A stretch of 64,000 bases of DNA, taken from positions 62,001 to 126,000 of the forward strand of contig NZ_JBFJUX010000006.1 in assembly GCF_041624475.1 (NCBI RefSeq). Direction: 5' to 3'. This DNA comes from Litorivivens sp041624475. Its GTDB lineage: Bacteria > Pseudomonadota > Gammaproteobacteria > Pseudomonadales > Spongiibacteraceae. Below the pieces are notes generated by a model. It made no database searches. It was not told the DNA's origin and worked only from the letters and a program-made list of their open reading frames with translations. Below, piece by piece: positions 1 to 9,342 of the stretch (within the stretch, counting starts at the first letter, position 1; the number at the start of each line of letters is the position of its first letter). Made by a program: the position numbers and the translations under genes.

Positions 1-309
1 CGTGCCGGCGGAATGGTGCTGGAAGGCAGTATAAAGCGCGCTACAGACAGCCTGCAGGTCAGTTTCATCGTCACCGATTACCAGGCCAATGTACCGGTCA
101 CCTACACCGGCATCCTGCCTGACCTGTTCAGCGAAGGGGAAGGGGTGGTGGTCTCGGGCCAGCTGGATGAAGCCGGCCTGTTTCATGCGGATCAGGTGTT
201 GGCCAAACACGACGAGAACTACATGCCACCCGAAGTCAGCGATGCGCTGGAAAAAGCCAAAGCGCAAGCGCCGGCTCAATCCGGCGTCCAATCCAAGTCA
301 CAATACTGA
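1..309 (+). CDS. ccmE: Cytochrome c maturation heme chaperone CcmE (5' end missing)
   Basis: C-terminal part of CcmE, the periplasmic membrane-anchored chaperone that binds heme covalently and passes it to the CcmF ligase. The reading frame is open from base 1, so the start and the membrane anchor lie upstream of the window; the ATG at 13 is internal. The OB-fold core is visible, followed by the family signature LAKHDENYMPPEV, whose histidine is the known covalent heme attachment site and whose tyrosine is the axial ligand. The Ala/Gln/Ser-rich tail is typical and not conserved. ccmF starts 30 bases downstream, as in Pseudomonas-type ccm operons. Identification is secure; only the N-terminus is missing. 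Confidence 0.95.
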   Translation, partial: RAGGMVLEGSIKRATDSLQVSFIVTDYQANVPVTYTGILPDLFSEGEGVVVSGQLDEAGLFHADQVLAKHDENYMPPEVSDALEKAKAQAPAQSGVQSKSQY

Positions 310-339
310 TGTTAGGGGCTAGATCCCGAGAGGTATGCA

Positions 340-2283
340 TTGATTCCTGAGATAGGTCACTTCGCGCTGGTGCTTGCGTTATGTGCGTCACTGCTGCTGG
401 CGGGCGTGCCGGCGTTGGGCTACGCCCTCGGTCACCAGACACTGCTGGCCAGCGCCAATCGCCTGGCGCTGATCCAGATGGCTCTGGTAAGCGTCTCCTT
501 TGCCTGTCTGGCGGCGGCTTTTTTGGGGGATGATTTCAGTGTTGCTATCGTGGCCCTGCAATCCAACACCCAATTGCCCACACACTATAAATTTACTGCC
601 CTGTGGGGCGGCCACGAAGGGTCGCTGCTGCTCTGGGTACTGATTCTGGCGGGCTGGACTGCGGCGGTTGCACTGACCGGAAAGCATATACCCCTGTCAG
701 TCAAGGCAGTTGTGCTGGCGACCATGGGCGCGATTGCCGTTGGCTTTATCAGCTTCATGCTGTTTACCTCCAACCCCTTTGATCGCGAGCTGATTGCGAC
801 CCCGGCAGATGGCCAGGACCTGAACCCTCTGCTGCAGGATCCGGGTATGGTGATTCACCCGCCCATGCTGTATTTCGGCTATGTGGGTTTTTCCGTCGCT
901 TTTGCCTTTGCCATCGCCGCGCTGGTACGTGGGCGGCTGGACGCGAGCTGGGCGCGCTGGGCGCGGCCCTGGACCAATATCGCCTGGGCTTTCCTCACCG
1001 CCGGTATCACCCTGGGCAGCTGGTGGGCCTATTACGAACTTGGCTGGGGCGGCTGGTGGTTCTGGGATCCGGTGGAGAATGCCTCGTTCATGCCCTGGTT
1101 GGTGGGCACAGCCCTGGTACATTCGCTGGCGGTGACGGAGAAGCGGGGCGCCTTTAAAAACTGGACCCTGTTGCTGGCAATCTTTGCCTTTTCCCTGAGT
1201 CTGCTCGGCACCTTTCTGGTGCGCTCGGGTGTGCTGACCTCGGTGCATTCCTTTGCCTCGGACCCGACGCGCGGGCTGTATATCCTAGGCTTCTTGTTGG
1301 TGGTGGTCGGCGGTTCGCTGACACTCTATGCCCTGCGGGCGCCGGAGTCAGAGTTTCGACCGACCTTTGCCAAGATCTCCCGGGAATCGCTGCTGTTGGC
1401 TAACAATATCCTGCTGGTCTGCGCGGCACTGGTGGTCTTGCTCGGGACCCTTTTTCCCTTGGTGATGGATTACCTTGGGCTGGGCAAGTACTCGGTGGGG
1501 CCGCCGTATTTCAATGCCATGTTTGTGCCGCTCGCCTGCGCTCTGGCACTACTGACCGGCTTTGGCATGTTCAGTCAGTGGAAGCGAACACGAGGTCTTA
1601 AAGCGCTGGTACGCGAGCCCTTGGTGCTTGCTCTGCTGGTCGCGCTGTTGCTGCCCTTCGCTTGGGGTGAGTGGCAGTGGCTGGCGGCCTTCGGTCTGTT
1701 CTTTGGTTTGTGGCTGGTGTTTGCCAGTGTGCGCAGTGTGATCCAACAGACGCGCACCGCAGCAAGCTGGAGCAAAGGCTTCAAGCGATTAAAACGCTCT
1801 TATCTCGGGATGATTCTGGCCCACGTGGGTTTTGGCGTGGCGGTGATGGGCGTTACGGTGGTGAGCCTGTATTCCTCTGAGCGTGACCTGCGCATGGCCG
1901 CGGGGGATTCTCTGGAGGTGGGAAGCTACCGGGTGGAGTTTCGCGGCACCTCGCCGGTCACCGGGCCGAACTACGCGGGTACCCAGGGTGATATCCGGCT
2001 CTGGTCGGAGGGCCGCGAAATTGCGCGTCTGCTGCCGGAAAAGCGTCGCTACCATGCGCGCGGAGAGCAGGTGATGACCGAGGCCGGCATCGATGCAGGC
2101 CTGTTGCGGGATGTGTATGTGGCGCTGGGTGAGCCCCTGGGTGACGCGGCGTGGGCGGTGCGGGTGCACTACAAACCGCTGGTTCGCTGGATCTGGCTCG
2201 GCGGCGCCCTGGTTGCCCTGGGCGGGCTGCTGGCGGTGACCGACAAACGCTACCGTCTGCAGCGCTTGCGAGAGGAGGTTTGA
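340..2283 (+). CDS. ccmF: Heme lyase CcmF, cytochrome c synthetase core subunit
   Basis: 647-residue polytopic inner-membrane protein of the system I holocytochrome c synthetase, which ligates heme from CcmE to the CXXCH cysteines of apocytochrome c. About 15 hydrophobic segments are visible. The WWD signature occurs as GWGGWWFWDPVENASFMPW near residues 230-250, and a WGGHEGSLLLWV block lies near residue 89. Length is normal for the family. The start is a TTG at 340; the ATG at 335 is out of frame and stops at once. A GAGAGG ribosome site lies about 5 bases upstream of the TTG. The gene ends one base before the ccmG start, implying translational coupling. Confidence 0.97.
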   Translation: MIPEIGHFALVLALCASLLLAGVPALGYALGHQTLLASANRLALIQMALVSVSFACLAAAFLGDDFSVAIVALQSNTQLPTHYKFTALWGGHEGSLLLWVLILAGWTAAVALTGKHIPLSVKAVVLATMGAIAVGFISFMLFTSNPFDRELIATPADGQDLNPLLQDPGMVIHPPMLYFGYVGFSVAFAFAIAALVRGRLDASWARWARPWTNIAWAFLTAGITLGSWWAYYELGWGGWWFWDPVENASFMPWLVGTALVHSLAVTEKRGAFKNWTLLLAIFAFSLSLLGTFLVRSGVLTSVHSFASDPTRGLYILGFLLVVVGGSLTLYALRAPESEFRPTFAKISRESLLLANNILLVCAALVVLLGTLFPLVMDYLGLGKYSVGPPYFNAMFVPLACALALLTGFGMFSQWKRTRGLKALVREPLVLALLVALLLPFAWGEWQWLAAFGLFFGLWLVFASVRSVIQQTRTAASWSKGFKRLKRSYLGMILAHVGFGVAVMGVTVVSLYSSERDLRMAAGDSLEVGSYRVEFRGTSPVTGPNYAGTQGDIRLWSEGREIARLLPEKRRYHARGEQVMTEAGIDAGLLRDVYVALGEPLGDAAWAVRVHYKPLVRWIWLGGALVALGGLLAVTDKRYRLQRLREEV

Positions 2284-2284
2284 T

Positions 2285-2842
2285 GTGGGGCGTTTGAAAC
2301 TGTTTATTCCGCTGCTGGTATTTCTGCTGCTGGCAGCCCTGTTTTTTGCCGTCGAAACCGAAGTCAGTGAAGGGGAGTACGATCCAAAGGCATTGCCCTC
2401 GGCCCTGATCGGTCAGCCCTTTCCAACATTTCGCTTGCCTGCCTTGCTCGGCGAGCGTGAGGTGGATGAAAGTCTGCTCAAGGGCAAAGTCAGCATCGTC
2501 AATGTCTGGGCGACCTGGTGCCCAACCTGCCTCTATGAACACCCTTTCCTGGTTGCGCTGGCAGAGCGCGGCGAGGTGGCGGTCTACGGCATAAATTACA
2601 AGGATGATGCCGACAAGGCCCGGCAATGGCTTGCCTCCAAAGGCAACCCCTTCGCGGTCAATATTGTGGACGCCAGCGGTAAACTGGGCCTGGACCTCGG
2701 TGTGACCGGCGCGCCGGAAACCTTTGTTGTGGATAGCGCAGGCAGGGTACGCATGCGCTATCAGGGCGGGCTTGATGAAAAAATCTGGCAGCGCCACTTT
2801 GTGCCCCTGTTGGAGCAGATTGCGGCAGAGGAGGCGCTCTGA
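2285..2842 (+). CDS. ccmG: Thiol:disulfide oxidoreductase CcmG (DsbE)
   Basis: 185-residue thioredoxin-fold protein anchored by an N-terminal membrane helix (about residues 5-22) and facing the periplasm. It keeps apocytochrome c cysteines, or CcmH, reduced before heme attachment. The redox motif is WCPTC (Cys79, Cys82), and the following GINYKDD and GVTGAPETFVVD blocks are typical of DsbE, including the cis-proline. The start is a GTG at 2285; the ATG at 2283 is out of frame and runs into a stop. The stop codon overlaps the ccmH ATG by one base. Recognised with high certainty from the motif, membrane anchor and operon position. Confidence 0.96.
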   Translation: MGRLKLFIPLLVFLLLAALFFAVETEVSEGEYDPKALPSALIGQPFPTFRLPALLGEREVDESLLKGKVSIVNVWATWCPTCLYEHPFLVALAERGEVAVYGINYKDDADKARQWLASKGNPFAVNIVDASGKLGLDLGVTGAPETFVVDSAGRVRMRYQGGLDEKIWQRHFVPLLEQIAAEEAL

Positions 2843-3306
2843 TGCCCCGTCTGTTACTGGTGCTCTGCTTTGGTCTGCTACCGCTGGTTGCTCTGGCGGT
2901 GGTTGAGGCCTATCCCTTTGAGTCCGATGCCGAGCGCCGCCGCTACAATGCCCTGATTGACGAGCTGCGCTGTCCCAAGTGTCAGAATCAGAATCTGGCG
3001 GGCTCTGATGCGCCCATAGCAAAAGATTTGCGCGCGGAGGTTTACCGTTTGATCCGAGATGGCAAAAGCGATCAGGAGATTCTGACCTTTATGCACAGCC
3101 GCTATGGGGATTTCGTGCTCTATCGGCCGCGCCTGACACTGGAAACCGTTGCCCTGTGGTTGGGACCGCTGCTGCTGGTGCTGATTGGTGCTTTAGTCTG
3201 GTGGCGACTGTCGCGCGGCGTGGCAAAGCCCAGTGATGACAATGAAAGCCTGAGTGAAGCCGAACAGGCCAGGCTCAAGGCGGTGCTGGAGAAGCGGGAT
3301 GACTGA
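2842..3306 (+). CDS. ccmH: Cytochrome c maturation protein CcmH (short form)
   Basis: 154-residue membrane protein of the heme ligation complex that interacts with apocytochrome c thiols. A signal or membrane segment (residues 1-20) is followed by the signature LRCPKCQNQNLAGS with the redox pair Cys44/Cys47. A three-helix bundle then leads to a second membrane helix near residues 100-122 (VALWLGPLLLVLIGALVWW). The short form without TPRs matches the separate ccmI gene that follows, as in pseudomonads; enterobacteria fuse the two. Its ATG overlaps the ccmG stop by one base, and its 3' end overlaps the ccmI start by 8 bases, so the operon appears translationally coupled. Confidence 0.96.
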   Translation: MPRLLLVLCFGLLPLVALAVVEAYPFESDAERRRYNALIDELRCPKCQNQNLAGSDAPIAKDLRAEVYRLIRDGKSDQEILTFMHSRYGDFVLYRPRLTLETVALWLGPLLLVLIGALVWWRLSRGVAKPSDDNESLSEAEQARLKAVLEKRDD

Positions 3307-4486
3307 ATTATACGTCCTTGTTGCCGTCTTTGGCGCCGGTTTTGTCGCTGCGATCTGGTGGGCCTTGTCTGTAAGCCCCTCACCTTCGGCGCAGGCGGTT
3401 GCCGGCAGTGATGTATTTCGCCAGCGCCTGCAGGAGCTGGATGCCGAGCGCGAGCGCGGGGCCCTTGATGAAGCCCTGTTTCAGCAGCTGAAGACCGACC
3501 TCGAGCGGCAATTGTTGGAGGAGAGCACGGCAGCGGAACAGGCGCCGCGTCGGGAAGGTTTGGGCTTGCCGACCGTGGCGGGGCTGGCGTTGTTGTCTCT
3601 GCTTGTCGGTCTCGGGGTTTACCGACAACTGGGCGCCTGGCCTGAGCTGGAAGTGCGGCAGTTGCAGCAGTCGCTGGAAGGAAAGCGCCGTTTCTCTCCT
3701 GAAGATATCACCGAACTGTCTGAGGCCATTGCAACCAGCCTCCATTTTCGCCCGGATAACCCCGAGTTGCGCTACTGGTATGCCCAGCTGGCGATTGAGC
3801 AGGGCGACTACAACACGGCGGTTGACAGTTATCGCGAGCTTTTGGCGCAGGCGCCGGACAACCCGGCCATCATGGCACAGCTGGCCCAGGCCCTGTTTCT
3901 GCAGGCAGAGCGCCGCCTCAGCCCCGAGGCGCGAGAGCTGATGGAGCGGGCGGTTGCGCTGCAGCCGAATCAGACCACCGCCCTCGGCATGCTGGGCATG
4001 GACGCCTTTGAGCGGGAGGATTACGCGGCGGCGGTTGGTTACTGGTCCACTTTGCTCAGTAATCTGCATCCTCAGGCGCCACAGGCCGAGATTATTCGTC
4101 AGGCCCAGACCCGGGCCAAGCAGCTCGCGCTGGCCAGCGGCGATCTGTCCGGTATCGAAGTGGTGGTTGAAGCACCGGCAAACATTCCTCAGCAGGGGGT
4201 GCTCTATGTCTTTGCGAAAGCGGCAGATGGGGGCGCACTGCCTCTGGCGGTTGTGCGCAGCAGTCCGGCGGGCGAATGGCCCAAGCGCGTGGTACTGACC
4301 CCGGCCGACGCCATGCGTGCGGATATTTCCCTGAGCCAACACGAGCAAATTCAACTCACCGCCCGTTTGTCACTCTCTGGTGCGGTCACCCCGGCTAGCG
4401 GCGATCTGCAGGGTGAATCTGGAGCGCTGCGCTGGCGCGAGCACGAAGGACCGGTGCGACTGGTTCTGGATACGCGCATTCCCTGA
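3299..4486 (+). CDS. ccmI: Cytochrome c maturation TPR protein CcmI
   Basis: 395-residue apocytochrome c chaperone of system I. Two N-terminal membrane helices (LYVLVAVFGAGFVAAIWWAL and a second near residues 80-95) flank a basic/acidic cytoplasmic loop. TPR-like repeats follow from about residue 130 to 290 (LRYWYAQLAIEQGDYNTAV, PNQTTALGMLGMDAFEREDY), then a beta-rich periplasmic C-terminal domain. The ATG at 3299 is preferred because it gives the usual MTELYVL N-terminus and an 8-base overlap with ccmH; an in-frame ATG at 3254 would add 15 atypical residues inside ccmH. It is the last ccm gene; a 194-base gap separates it from smc. Confidence 0.92.
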   Translation: MTELYVLVAVFGAGFVAAIWWALSVSPSPSAQAVAGSDVFRQRLQELDAERERGALDEALFQQLKTDLERQLLEESTAAEQAPRREGLGLPTVAGLALLSLLVGLGVYRQLGAWPELEVRQLQQSLEGKRRFSPEDITELSEAIATSLHFRPDNPELRYWYAQLAIEQGDYNTAVDSYRELLAQAPDNPAIMAQLAQALFLQAERRLSPEARELMERAVALQPNQTTALGMLGMDAFEREDYAAAVGYWSTLLSNLHPQAPQAEIIRQAQTRAKQLALASGDLSGIEVVVEAPANIPQQGVLYVFAKAADGGALPLAVVRSSPAGEWPKRVVLTPADAMRADISLSQHEQIQLTARLSLSGAVTPASGDLQGESGALRWREHEGPVRLVLDTRIP

Positions 4487-4587
4487 CAGCGTCCACTTCA
4501 CAGCGGGCCGAGCTGCGGGGGCGGGAAAAAAAACCGTCCCCGGCGTAGAGCCTCCCGACAATACTCGTTAAACTAGCGCAAACTTTG

Positions 4588-4617
4588 CACAGGGCCGCTC
4601 CGGGTTCCTGCCCTGTG
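4588..4617. repeat. 8-bp inverted repeat between ccmI and smc
   Basis: CACAGGGC (4588-4595) and GCCCTGTG (4610-4617) can form a perfect 8-bp stem with a 14-base loop. No T-run follows, so it is not a canonical intrinsic terminator. It lies 64 bases before the smc start, just upstream of an AT-rich stretch (4621-4675) likely to carry the smc promoter. It could be a weak terminator for the ccm operon or a regulatory site; the sequence does not decide. Confidence 0.35.
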
Positions 4618-4680
4618 ACAGTTTCAAGCTATTTAAAGAATAAAATCAATTAGATACTCTAATTACTGGTAGTCAATTCT

Positions 4681-7600
4681 ATGCGTTTGAAATGCATCAA
4701 GCTGGCGGGCTTCAAGTCCTTTGTCGATCCGACCACGGTCTCTTTTCCCAGTAATCTGGCGGCCGTTGTCGGGCCGAATGGCTGTGGCAAGTCCAATATC
4801 ATCGACGCGGTGCGCTGGGTGATGGGGGAGAGCTCGGCCAAGAACCTGCGCGGCGAGTCGATGACGGACGTAATTTTTAACGGCTCCGTCAATCGCAAAG
4901 AGGTGGGGCAAGCTTCCATCGAGCTGGTTTTTGATAACAGCGAAGGCAAGCTCGGCGGCGAGTACGCGAGCTTCAGCGAAATAGCTATCAAGCGCAAGGT
5001 TACGCGGGAAGGCACCTCCGAGTATTTCCTCAATGGCACCAAATGCCGTCGTCGCGACATCACCGATATCTTTCTCGGCACCGGTCTGGGGCCGCGCAGC
5101 TATGCCATTATCGAGCAGGGCATGATTTCCCGGCTGATCGAGGCCAAGCCGGAAGACCTGCGGGTGTTTATTGAAGAGGCTGCGGGTATCTCCAAGTACA
5201 AGGAGCGTCGCCGCGAAACCGAAAACCGGATGCGTCGCACTCGTGAGAATCTGGAGCGCCTGACCGACCTGCGCGACGAAATGGAGCGTCAGCTTCAGCA
5301 CCTTGAGCGTCAGGCAAAGTCGGCAGAAAAGTATAAAGAATTCAAGGCTGAAGAGCGTCAACTTAAAGCGCAGCTTCAGGCTCTGCAGTGGCGCGGCATC
5401 AACGACAAGGTCGAACAGCGCGGCGCCCATATTCGCGATCTGGAAGTGGAAGTCGAGTCGGTGGTCACAGAGCGCCAGTCGATTGAAACCAACAGCGAGA
5501 AGCAGCGCGACAACCTGACCCAGCTCAATGATGCCCTGAATCAGGTGCAGGGGCGCTACTACAGTCTCGGCGCAGAAGTCAGTCGCATAGAGCAGAGCAT
5601 CAAACATCAGCAGGATCGCGGCCGGCAACTGGCCGACGATCTGGACCGCGTCAACCGCGACTATGAGGAAGCAAAGTCTCACCTGACCAGTGATAGCGAG
5701 AAAGTCGGCCGCTGGCAGGAAGAGCTGGAAGGCGTAAGCCCCGAACTGGAGTTGGCTCAGGCCCAGGAAGAAGAGTCGCTGACTGCCTTGACCGAAGCGG
5801 AAGAAGCCCACAGCGACTGGCAGCAGCGCTGGGACGAGTTCAACCAGACCGCCGCCGCGCCGCGACAACAGGCGGAAGTGCAGCAGTCACGCATCCAGCA
5901 TCTGGAGCTGACCCTGCAGCGGTTGCAGGACAAAATCCAGAAAACCGAAGCCGAAGGTGAAAGCCTCGTCGCCAGTGATGACGACGGTGAATTGGACGTT
6001 CTTCGCGAGCAGCTGGCCGAGATGGAGATGCAGGGTGAGGAGCGCCAGCAGCAGCTCGATAAGGTGCTGCCCGATATCGCCGAGGCGCGCGACAGCCTGC
6101 AGGGTCTGAACGACGAACAGAATACTGTGCGCAGTGAGCTGCAGACAATGAAAGGCCGTCGCGCTTCACTGGAGGCGCTGCAGCAGGCTGCCATGGGCCA
6201 GGGCGAGTCGGTTGAAAGCTGGCTGGCCGGCAATGATCTGGGTGACGCGCCACGCGCTGCAGAACAACTGGACGTTGAAAGTGGCTGGGAACAGGCCGTT
6301 GAAACAGTACTGGGGGATCGGCTGCAGGCTGTGACGGTCAGCGCGATAGATCAGCTGGCGGAGTCGCTGTCGGCGCTTAATAAAGGTCAGCTGACGCTGG
6401 TAGATGGAGCCGCCGGTCCGACGCGTACTGACAGTCTGGCGGCCAAATTGCGCGGCAACCAGGCACTGGCGTCAATATTGAGCAGCGTGCTCACCGCCGA
6501 CACTCTCAGCGAGGCACTGGCCCGGCGCAGTGATCTTCAGGCCGGTGAGTCCCTGATTACCCCAGAGGGTGTCTGGGTTGGCCCGAACTGGGTGCGGGTA
6601 GCGCGCCCGGACGACAACGAACAGGGTGTTATCAAACGCCAGCAGGAACTTCAGGAGCTGAGCGAACGCATTGCCGAGTTTGAGGAACGCCTGCAACACA
6701 TTGATCGGGAGCTGCACGCCAAGCGCGACGCCATTGGCGATATGGAAGCCCAGCGTGACCAGTTGCAGCGCGAGATCCAGCAGCACAGCCGCCAGCACGG
6801 TGAACTGAATTCGCGCTTGAGCGCCCAACAGGCCCGTATTGAGCAGATTAACACCCGCCGGGAACGCCTGCGTACCGATCTGGAAGAGCAACGCGCTCAA
6901 TACCGTCAGGAACAGGAATCCCTGAGCGAAGCCCGGGCGGTATTGTCGGAAGCGATCGAAGCCATGGAAATGGATTCGGGGCGTCGCGAGGAATTGATGC
7001 GCGAGCGCGACGAGCTGCGCGCGACCCTGGATTCAGCCCGTCAGAAAGCCCGTCACGATAAAGATCACGCGCATCAGCTGGCCATGCGTTCCCAGAGTTT
7101 GAACGCTCAGCTTGAGTCTGTCGCTCAGGCTATTGCCCGGGCCAATGATCAGGTGGCCTTGCTGGAAAAACGCCGAGAAGAGATCAAGGAAGCCCTGGCG
7201 CAGAGCGGTGATCCAATTGAAGAAATGCGCCTCGAACTGGAGGAGCGTCTGGAACAGCGCCTCACCGTAGAGGAAGAGCTGCAGGAAGCCCGGCGCAAGG
7301 TCGACAGCGTCGATCACATCATGCGCGAGCTGGATCGCAAGCGCACCGAGGTGGACAACCGCCTGCAGACTGCCCGGAGCAAGCTGGAACAGGCCCGGCT
7401 CGAAAACCAGGAGCTGCAGGTGCGCCGTCGCACCCTGCAGGAGCAGCTGGCCGAAGGGCAACACGATCTGGAAGAGGTGTTGCAAGGCCTGCCTGAAGAG
7501 GCGACCGAGAGCGAATGGCAGAGCCAGCTGGAACAGGTTGCCCGCCGGATTGAGCGCCTTGGTGCCATTAACCTGGCAGCCATCGACGAGTATCAGTCTC

Positions 7601-8172
7601 AGTCCGAGCGCAAGCGCTATCTCGATGCCCAGAATGACGATTTGATTGAGGCGCTGGAGACCCTGGAGGCTGCCATCCGTCGCATCGACCGTGAGACTCG
7701 CAACCGCTTCAAGGAAACCTTTGACCAGGTCAATACTGGCCTGCAGGAACTGTTCCCTAAAGTTTTTGGCGGTGGCAGTGCCTATCTGGAAATGACTGGC
7801 GACGACCTGCTGGATACCGGTATTGCCATCATGGCGCGCCCACCGGGCAAGAAAAACAGCACCATCCACCTGCTCTCCGGTGGTGAAAAGGCGCTGACGG
7901 CGATAGCGCTGGTCTTTTCCATATTCCGTCTGAACCCGGCTCCGTTCTGTATGCTGGATGAGGTGGATGCGCCGCTGGATGATGCCAACGTGGGTCGCTA
8001 CGCGCGCATGGTTCAGGAAATGTCAGATCAGGTGCAATTCATCTTTATCACCCACAACAAGATCGCCATGGAAATGGCCGAGCAGCTGATGGGTGTGACG
8101 ATGCACGAACCCGGGGTGTCGCGCTTGGTTTCCGTGGACCTGGAAGAGGCGGCCGAAATGGCGGCCATGTAG
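4681..8172 (+). CDS. smc: Chromosome partition protein SMC
   Basis: 1163-residue SMC ATPase, the core of the bacterial condensin (with ScpA/ScpB) that compacts and segregates chromosomes in the cytoplasm. Walker A is GPNGCGKSN (residues 31-39). Long coiled coils cover about residues 170-500 and 660-1000, around a hinge near 510-650 (GWEQAVETVLGDRLQAVTVS). The ABC signature LSGGEKALTA begins at residue 1065, and Walker B FCMLDEVDAPLDDAN lies near 1089. Length is that of the Pseudomonas protein. The coiled-coil region is rich in Glu, Gln and Arg, which explains the long empty antisense frames. It is followed by zipA and ligA, the usual order in SMC-bearing gammaproteobacteria. Confidence 0.98.
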   Translation: MRLKCIKLAGFKSFVDPTTVSFPSNLAAVVGPNGCGKSNIIDAVRWVMGESSAKNLRGESMTDVIFNGSVNRKEVGQASIELVFDNSEGKLGGEYASFSEIAIKRKVTREGTSEYFLNGTKCRRRDITDIFLGTGLGPRSYAIIEQGMISRLIEAKPEDLRVFIEEAAGISKYKERRRETENRMRRTRENLERLTDLRDEMERQLQHLERQAKSAEKYKEFKAEERQLKAQLQALQWRGINDKVEQRGAHIRDLEVEVESVVTERQSIETNSEKQRDNLTQLNDALNQVQGRYYSLGAEVSRIEQSIKHQQDRGRQLADDLDRVNRDYEEAKSHLTSDSEKVGRWQEELEGVSPELELAQAQEEESLTALTEAEEAHSDWQQRWDEFNQTAAAPRQQAEVQQSRIQHLELTLQRLQDKIQKTEAEGESLVASDDDGELDVLREQLAEMEMQGEERQQQLDKVLPDIAEARDSLQGLNDEQNTVRSELQTMKGRRASLEALQQAAMGQGESVESWLAGNDLGDAPRAAEQLDVESGWEQAVETVLGDRLQAVTVSAIDQLAESLSALNKGQLTLVDGAAGPTRTDSLAAKLRGNQALASILSSVLTADTLSEALARRSDLQAGESLITPEGVWVGPNWVRVARPDDNEQGVIKRQQELQELSERIAEFEERLQHIDRELHAKRDAIGDMEAQRDQLQREIQQHSRQHGELNSRLSAQQARIEQINTRRERLRTDLEEQRAQYRQEQESLSEARAVLSEAIEAMEMDSGRREELMRERDELRATLDSARQKARHDKDHAHQLAMRSQSLNAQLESVAQAIARANDQVALLEKRREEIKEALAQSGDPIEEMRLELEERLEQRLTVEEELQEARRKVDSVDHIMRELDRKRTEVDNRLQTARSKLEQARLENQELQVRRRTLQEQLAEGQHDLEEVLQGLPEEATESEWQSQLEQVARRIERLGAINLAAIDEYQSQSERKRYLDAQNDDLIEALETLEAAIRRIDRETRNRFKETFDQVNTGLQELFPKVFGGGSAYLEMTGDDLLDTGIAIMARPPGKKNSTIHLLSGGEKALTAIALVFSIFRLNPAPFCMLDEVDAPLDDANVGRYARMVQEMSDQVQFIFITHNKIAMEMAEQLMGVTMHEPGVSRLVSVDLEEAAEMAAM

Positions 8173-8298
8173 GCCGACCGGGTCTGGTAAATTGTCAGCT
8201 GGCATGTCAGCGCAAGCGGTGCCAGAATATCGCAATCTTGGTTATACGTCTGGCAGTCATAACACTTTCAGTCACTTAGGGGGGAGCGCGGGGAGTCG

Positions 8299-9315
8299 AT
8301 GGAACTGAACGTCAGAGACTGGTTGATCATCCTGGGTGGTCTGGTTGCAGCGGGCTTTGTGCTCGATGCCTACCGCCGGGTGCGCGCAGGTTATAGCGAC
8401 AAGCTCCGCATGTCGGCAAAGCAGCGCGATGAAGAAGACCTGGAGCTGAACAACCCCGAACTGCCTGGTGGTGGCGCGCGGGTAGTCTCGCGTTCCAAGG
8501 CTGTTCCCAGCTATGAGGTGCAGGACAGCGATGAGCGGGCTGATTCTGATGGCCCGGTTCCGGTGTTGATGGATTCTGTGGATTCTGAACCGGCAATCGC
8601 CGATCCCGCGCCGGCGGAGAAACCATCCGCTAAACAGTCGCTGGGTGAGCTGGCCGAAACACCGACCGCCGAAAACCTGAAAACGGCGCCCGCAGAACCC
8701 GAGTCATCCCCAGAGCCTGTCGCAAAAACCGCAAAGACAGAAAAGGCCGGGGCGGCTGCTCCGAAGACTGAACCTGAGTCGAATCCCGAACTTAAATCCC
8801 GGCCTAAAACTGAACCCGCTGTCTCGAAAAAGCATGTGCCTGAAAACAAGCGCAAGGTTGACGAGAAGAAGGCAGAAAAAACCGTTCCCGAAGAAATCAT
8901 TGTGTTGCATGTGGTGGCACCTGAAGGCGGTTCGCTGGCGGGTGCGCCCTTGCTGCAGATTCTGCTCGCCTGCGATGTGCGCTTTGGCCGCATGAATATT
9001 TTTCATCGTTATGAAGAGGCCGGTGGTGAAGGGGCGGAGCAGTTCAGTGTAGTGAATATGGTGGCGCCCGGGACCTTTGATCTGGATGCCATGGAAAACT
9101 TTTCGACCCCGGGCATCAGCTTCTTTATGAGCCTGCCGGGGCCCAAAGACCCGATTAAAGCTTTCGACTGCATGGTGGAAACGGCACAGGTTGTGGTCAA
9201 AAATCTGCGCGGCGAATTGCACGATGAAGCGCACAGCGTGTGCACCACACAGACATTGGAGCATTTGCGCCAGCGCATCCGCGATTTCGAGCGCCGTCAG
9301 CTCACGCTGGTGTGA
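8299..9315 (+). CDS. zipA: Cell division protein ZipA
   Basis: 338-residue divisome protein that tethers FtsZ to the inner membrane. An N-terminal membrane helix (about residues 8-25, WLIILGGLVAAGFVLDAY) is followed by a basic patch, a long charged linker rich in Pro, Ala, Glu and Lys (about 60-195), and the C-terminal FtsZ-binding domain (about 200-338). That domain starts at IIVLHVVAPEGGSLAGAPLLQ and contains the conserved LLACDVRFGRMNIFHRYE stretch. The ATG follows a GGGGAG ribosome site. Position between smc and ligA is typical. The linker makes homology searches weak, but both ends are diagnostic. Confidence 0.95.
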   Translation: MELNVRDWLIILGGLVAAGFVLDAYRRVRAGYSDKLRMSAKQRDEEDLELNNPELPGGGARVVSRSKAVPSYEVQDSDERADSDGPVPVLMDSVDSEPAIADPAPAEKPSAKQSLGELAETPTAENLKTAPAEPESSPEPVAKTAKTEKAGAAAPKTEPESNPELKSRPKTEPAVSKKHVPENKRKVDEKKAEKTVPEEIIVLHVVAPEGGSLAGAPLLQILLACDVRFGRMNIFHRYEEAGGEGAEQFSVVNMVAPGTFDLDAMENFSTPGISFFMSLPGPKDPIKAFDCMVETAQVVVKNLRGELHDEAHSVCTTQTLEHLRQRIRDFERRQLTLV

Positions 9316-9342
9316 CGCCCTCACTGAATAATTAGATACAAC

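Noticed and set aside
1958..3022. 354-residue antisense open frame across ccmF, ccmG and ccmH
   Set aside because: Low-complexity Pro/Arg/Gln composition and exact overlap with three well-recognised genes; a shadow of GC-rich coding sequence.
4505..4550. Stem-loop around the A8 run after ccmI
   Set aside because: GGGGCGG and CCGTCCCC pair only imperfectly and the A-run lies in the loop, not after a stem; not a real terminator shape.
4663..5868. 401-residue antisense open frame in smc
   Set aside because: Mirror of the Glu/Gln-rich coiled coil codons; Leu/Phe/Ala-rich without any family motif.
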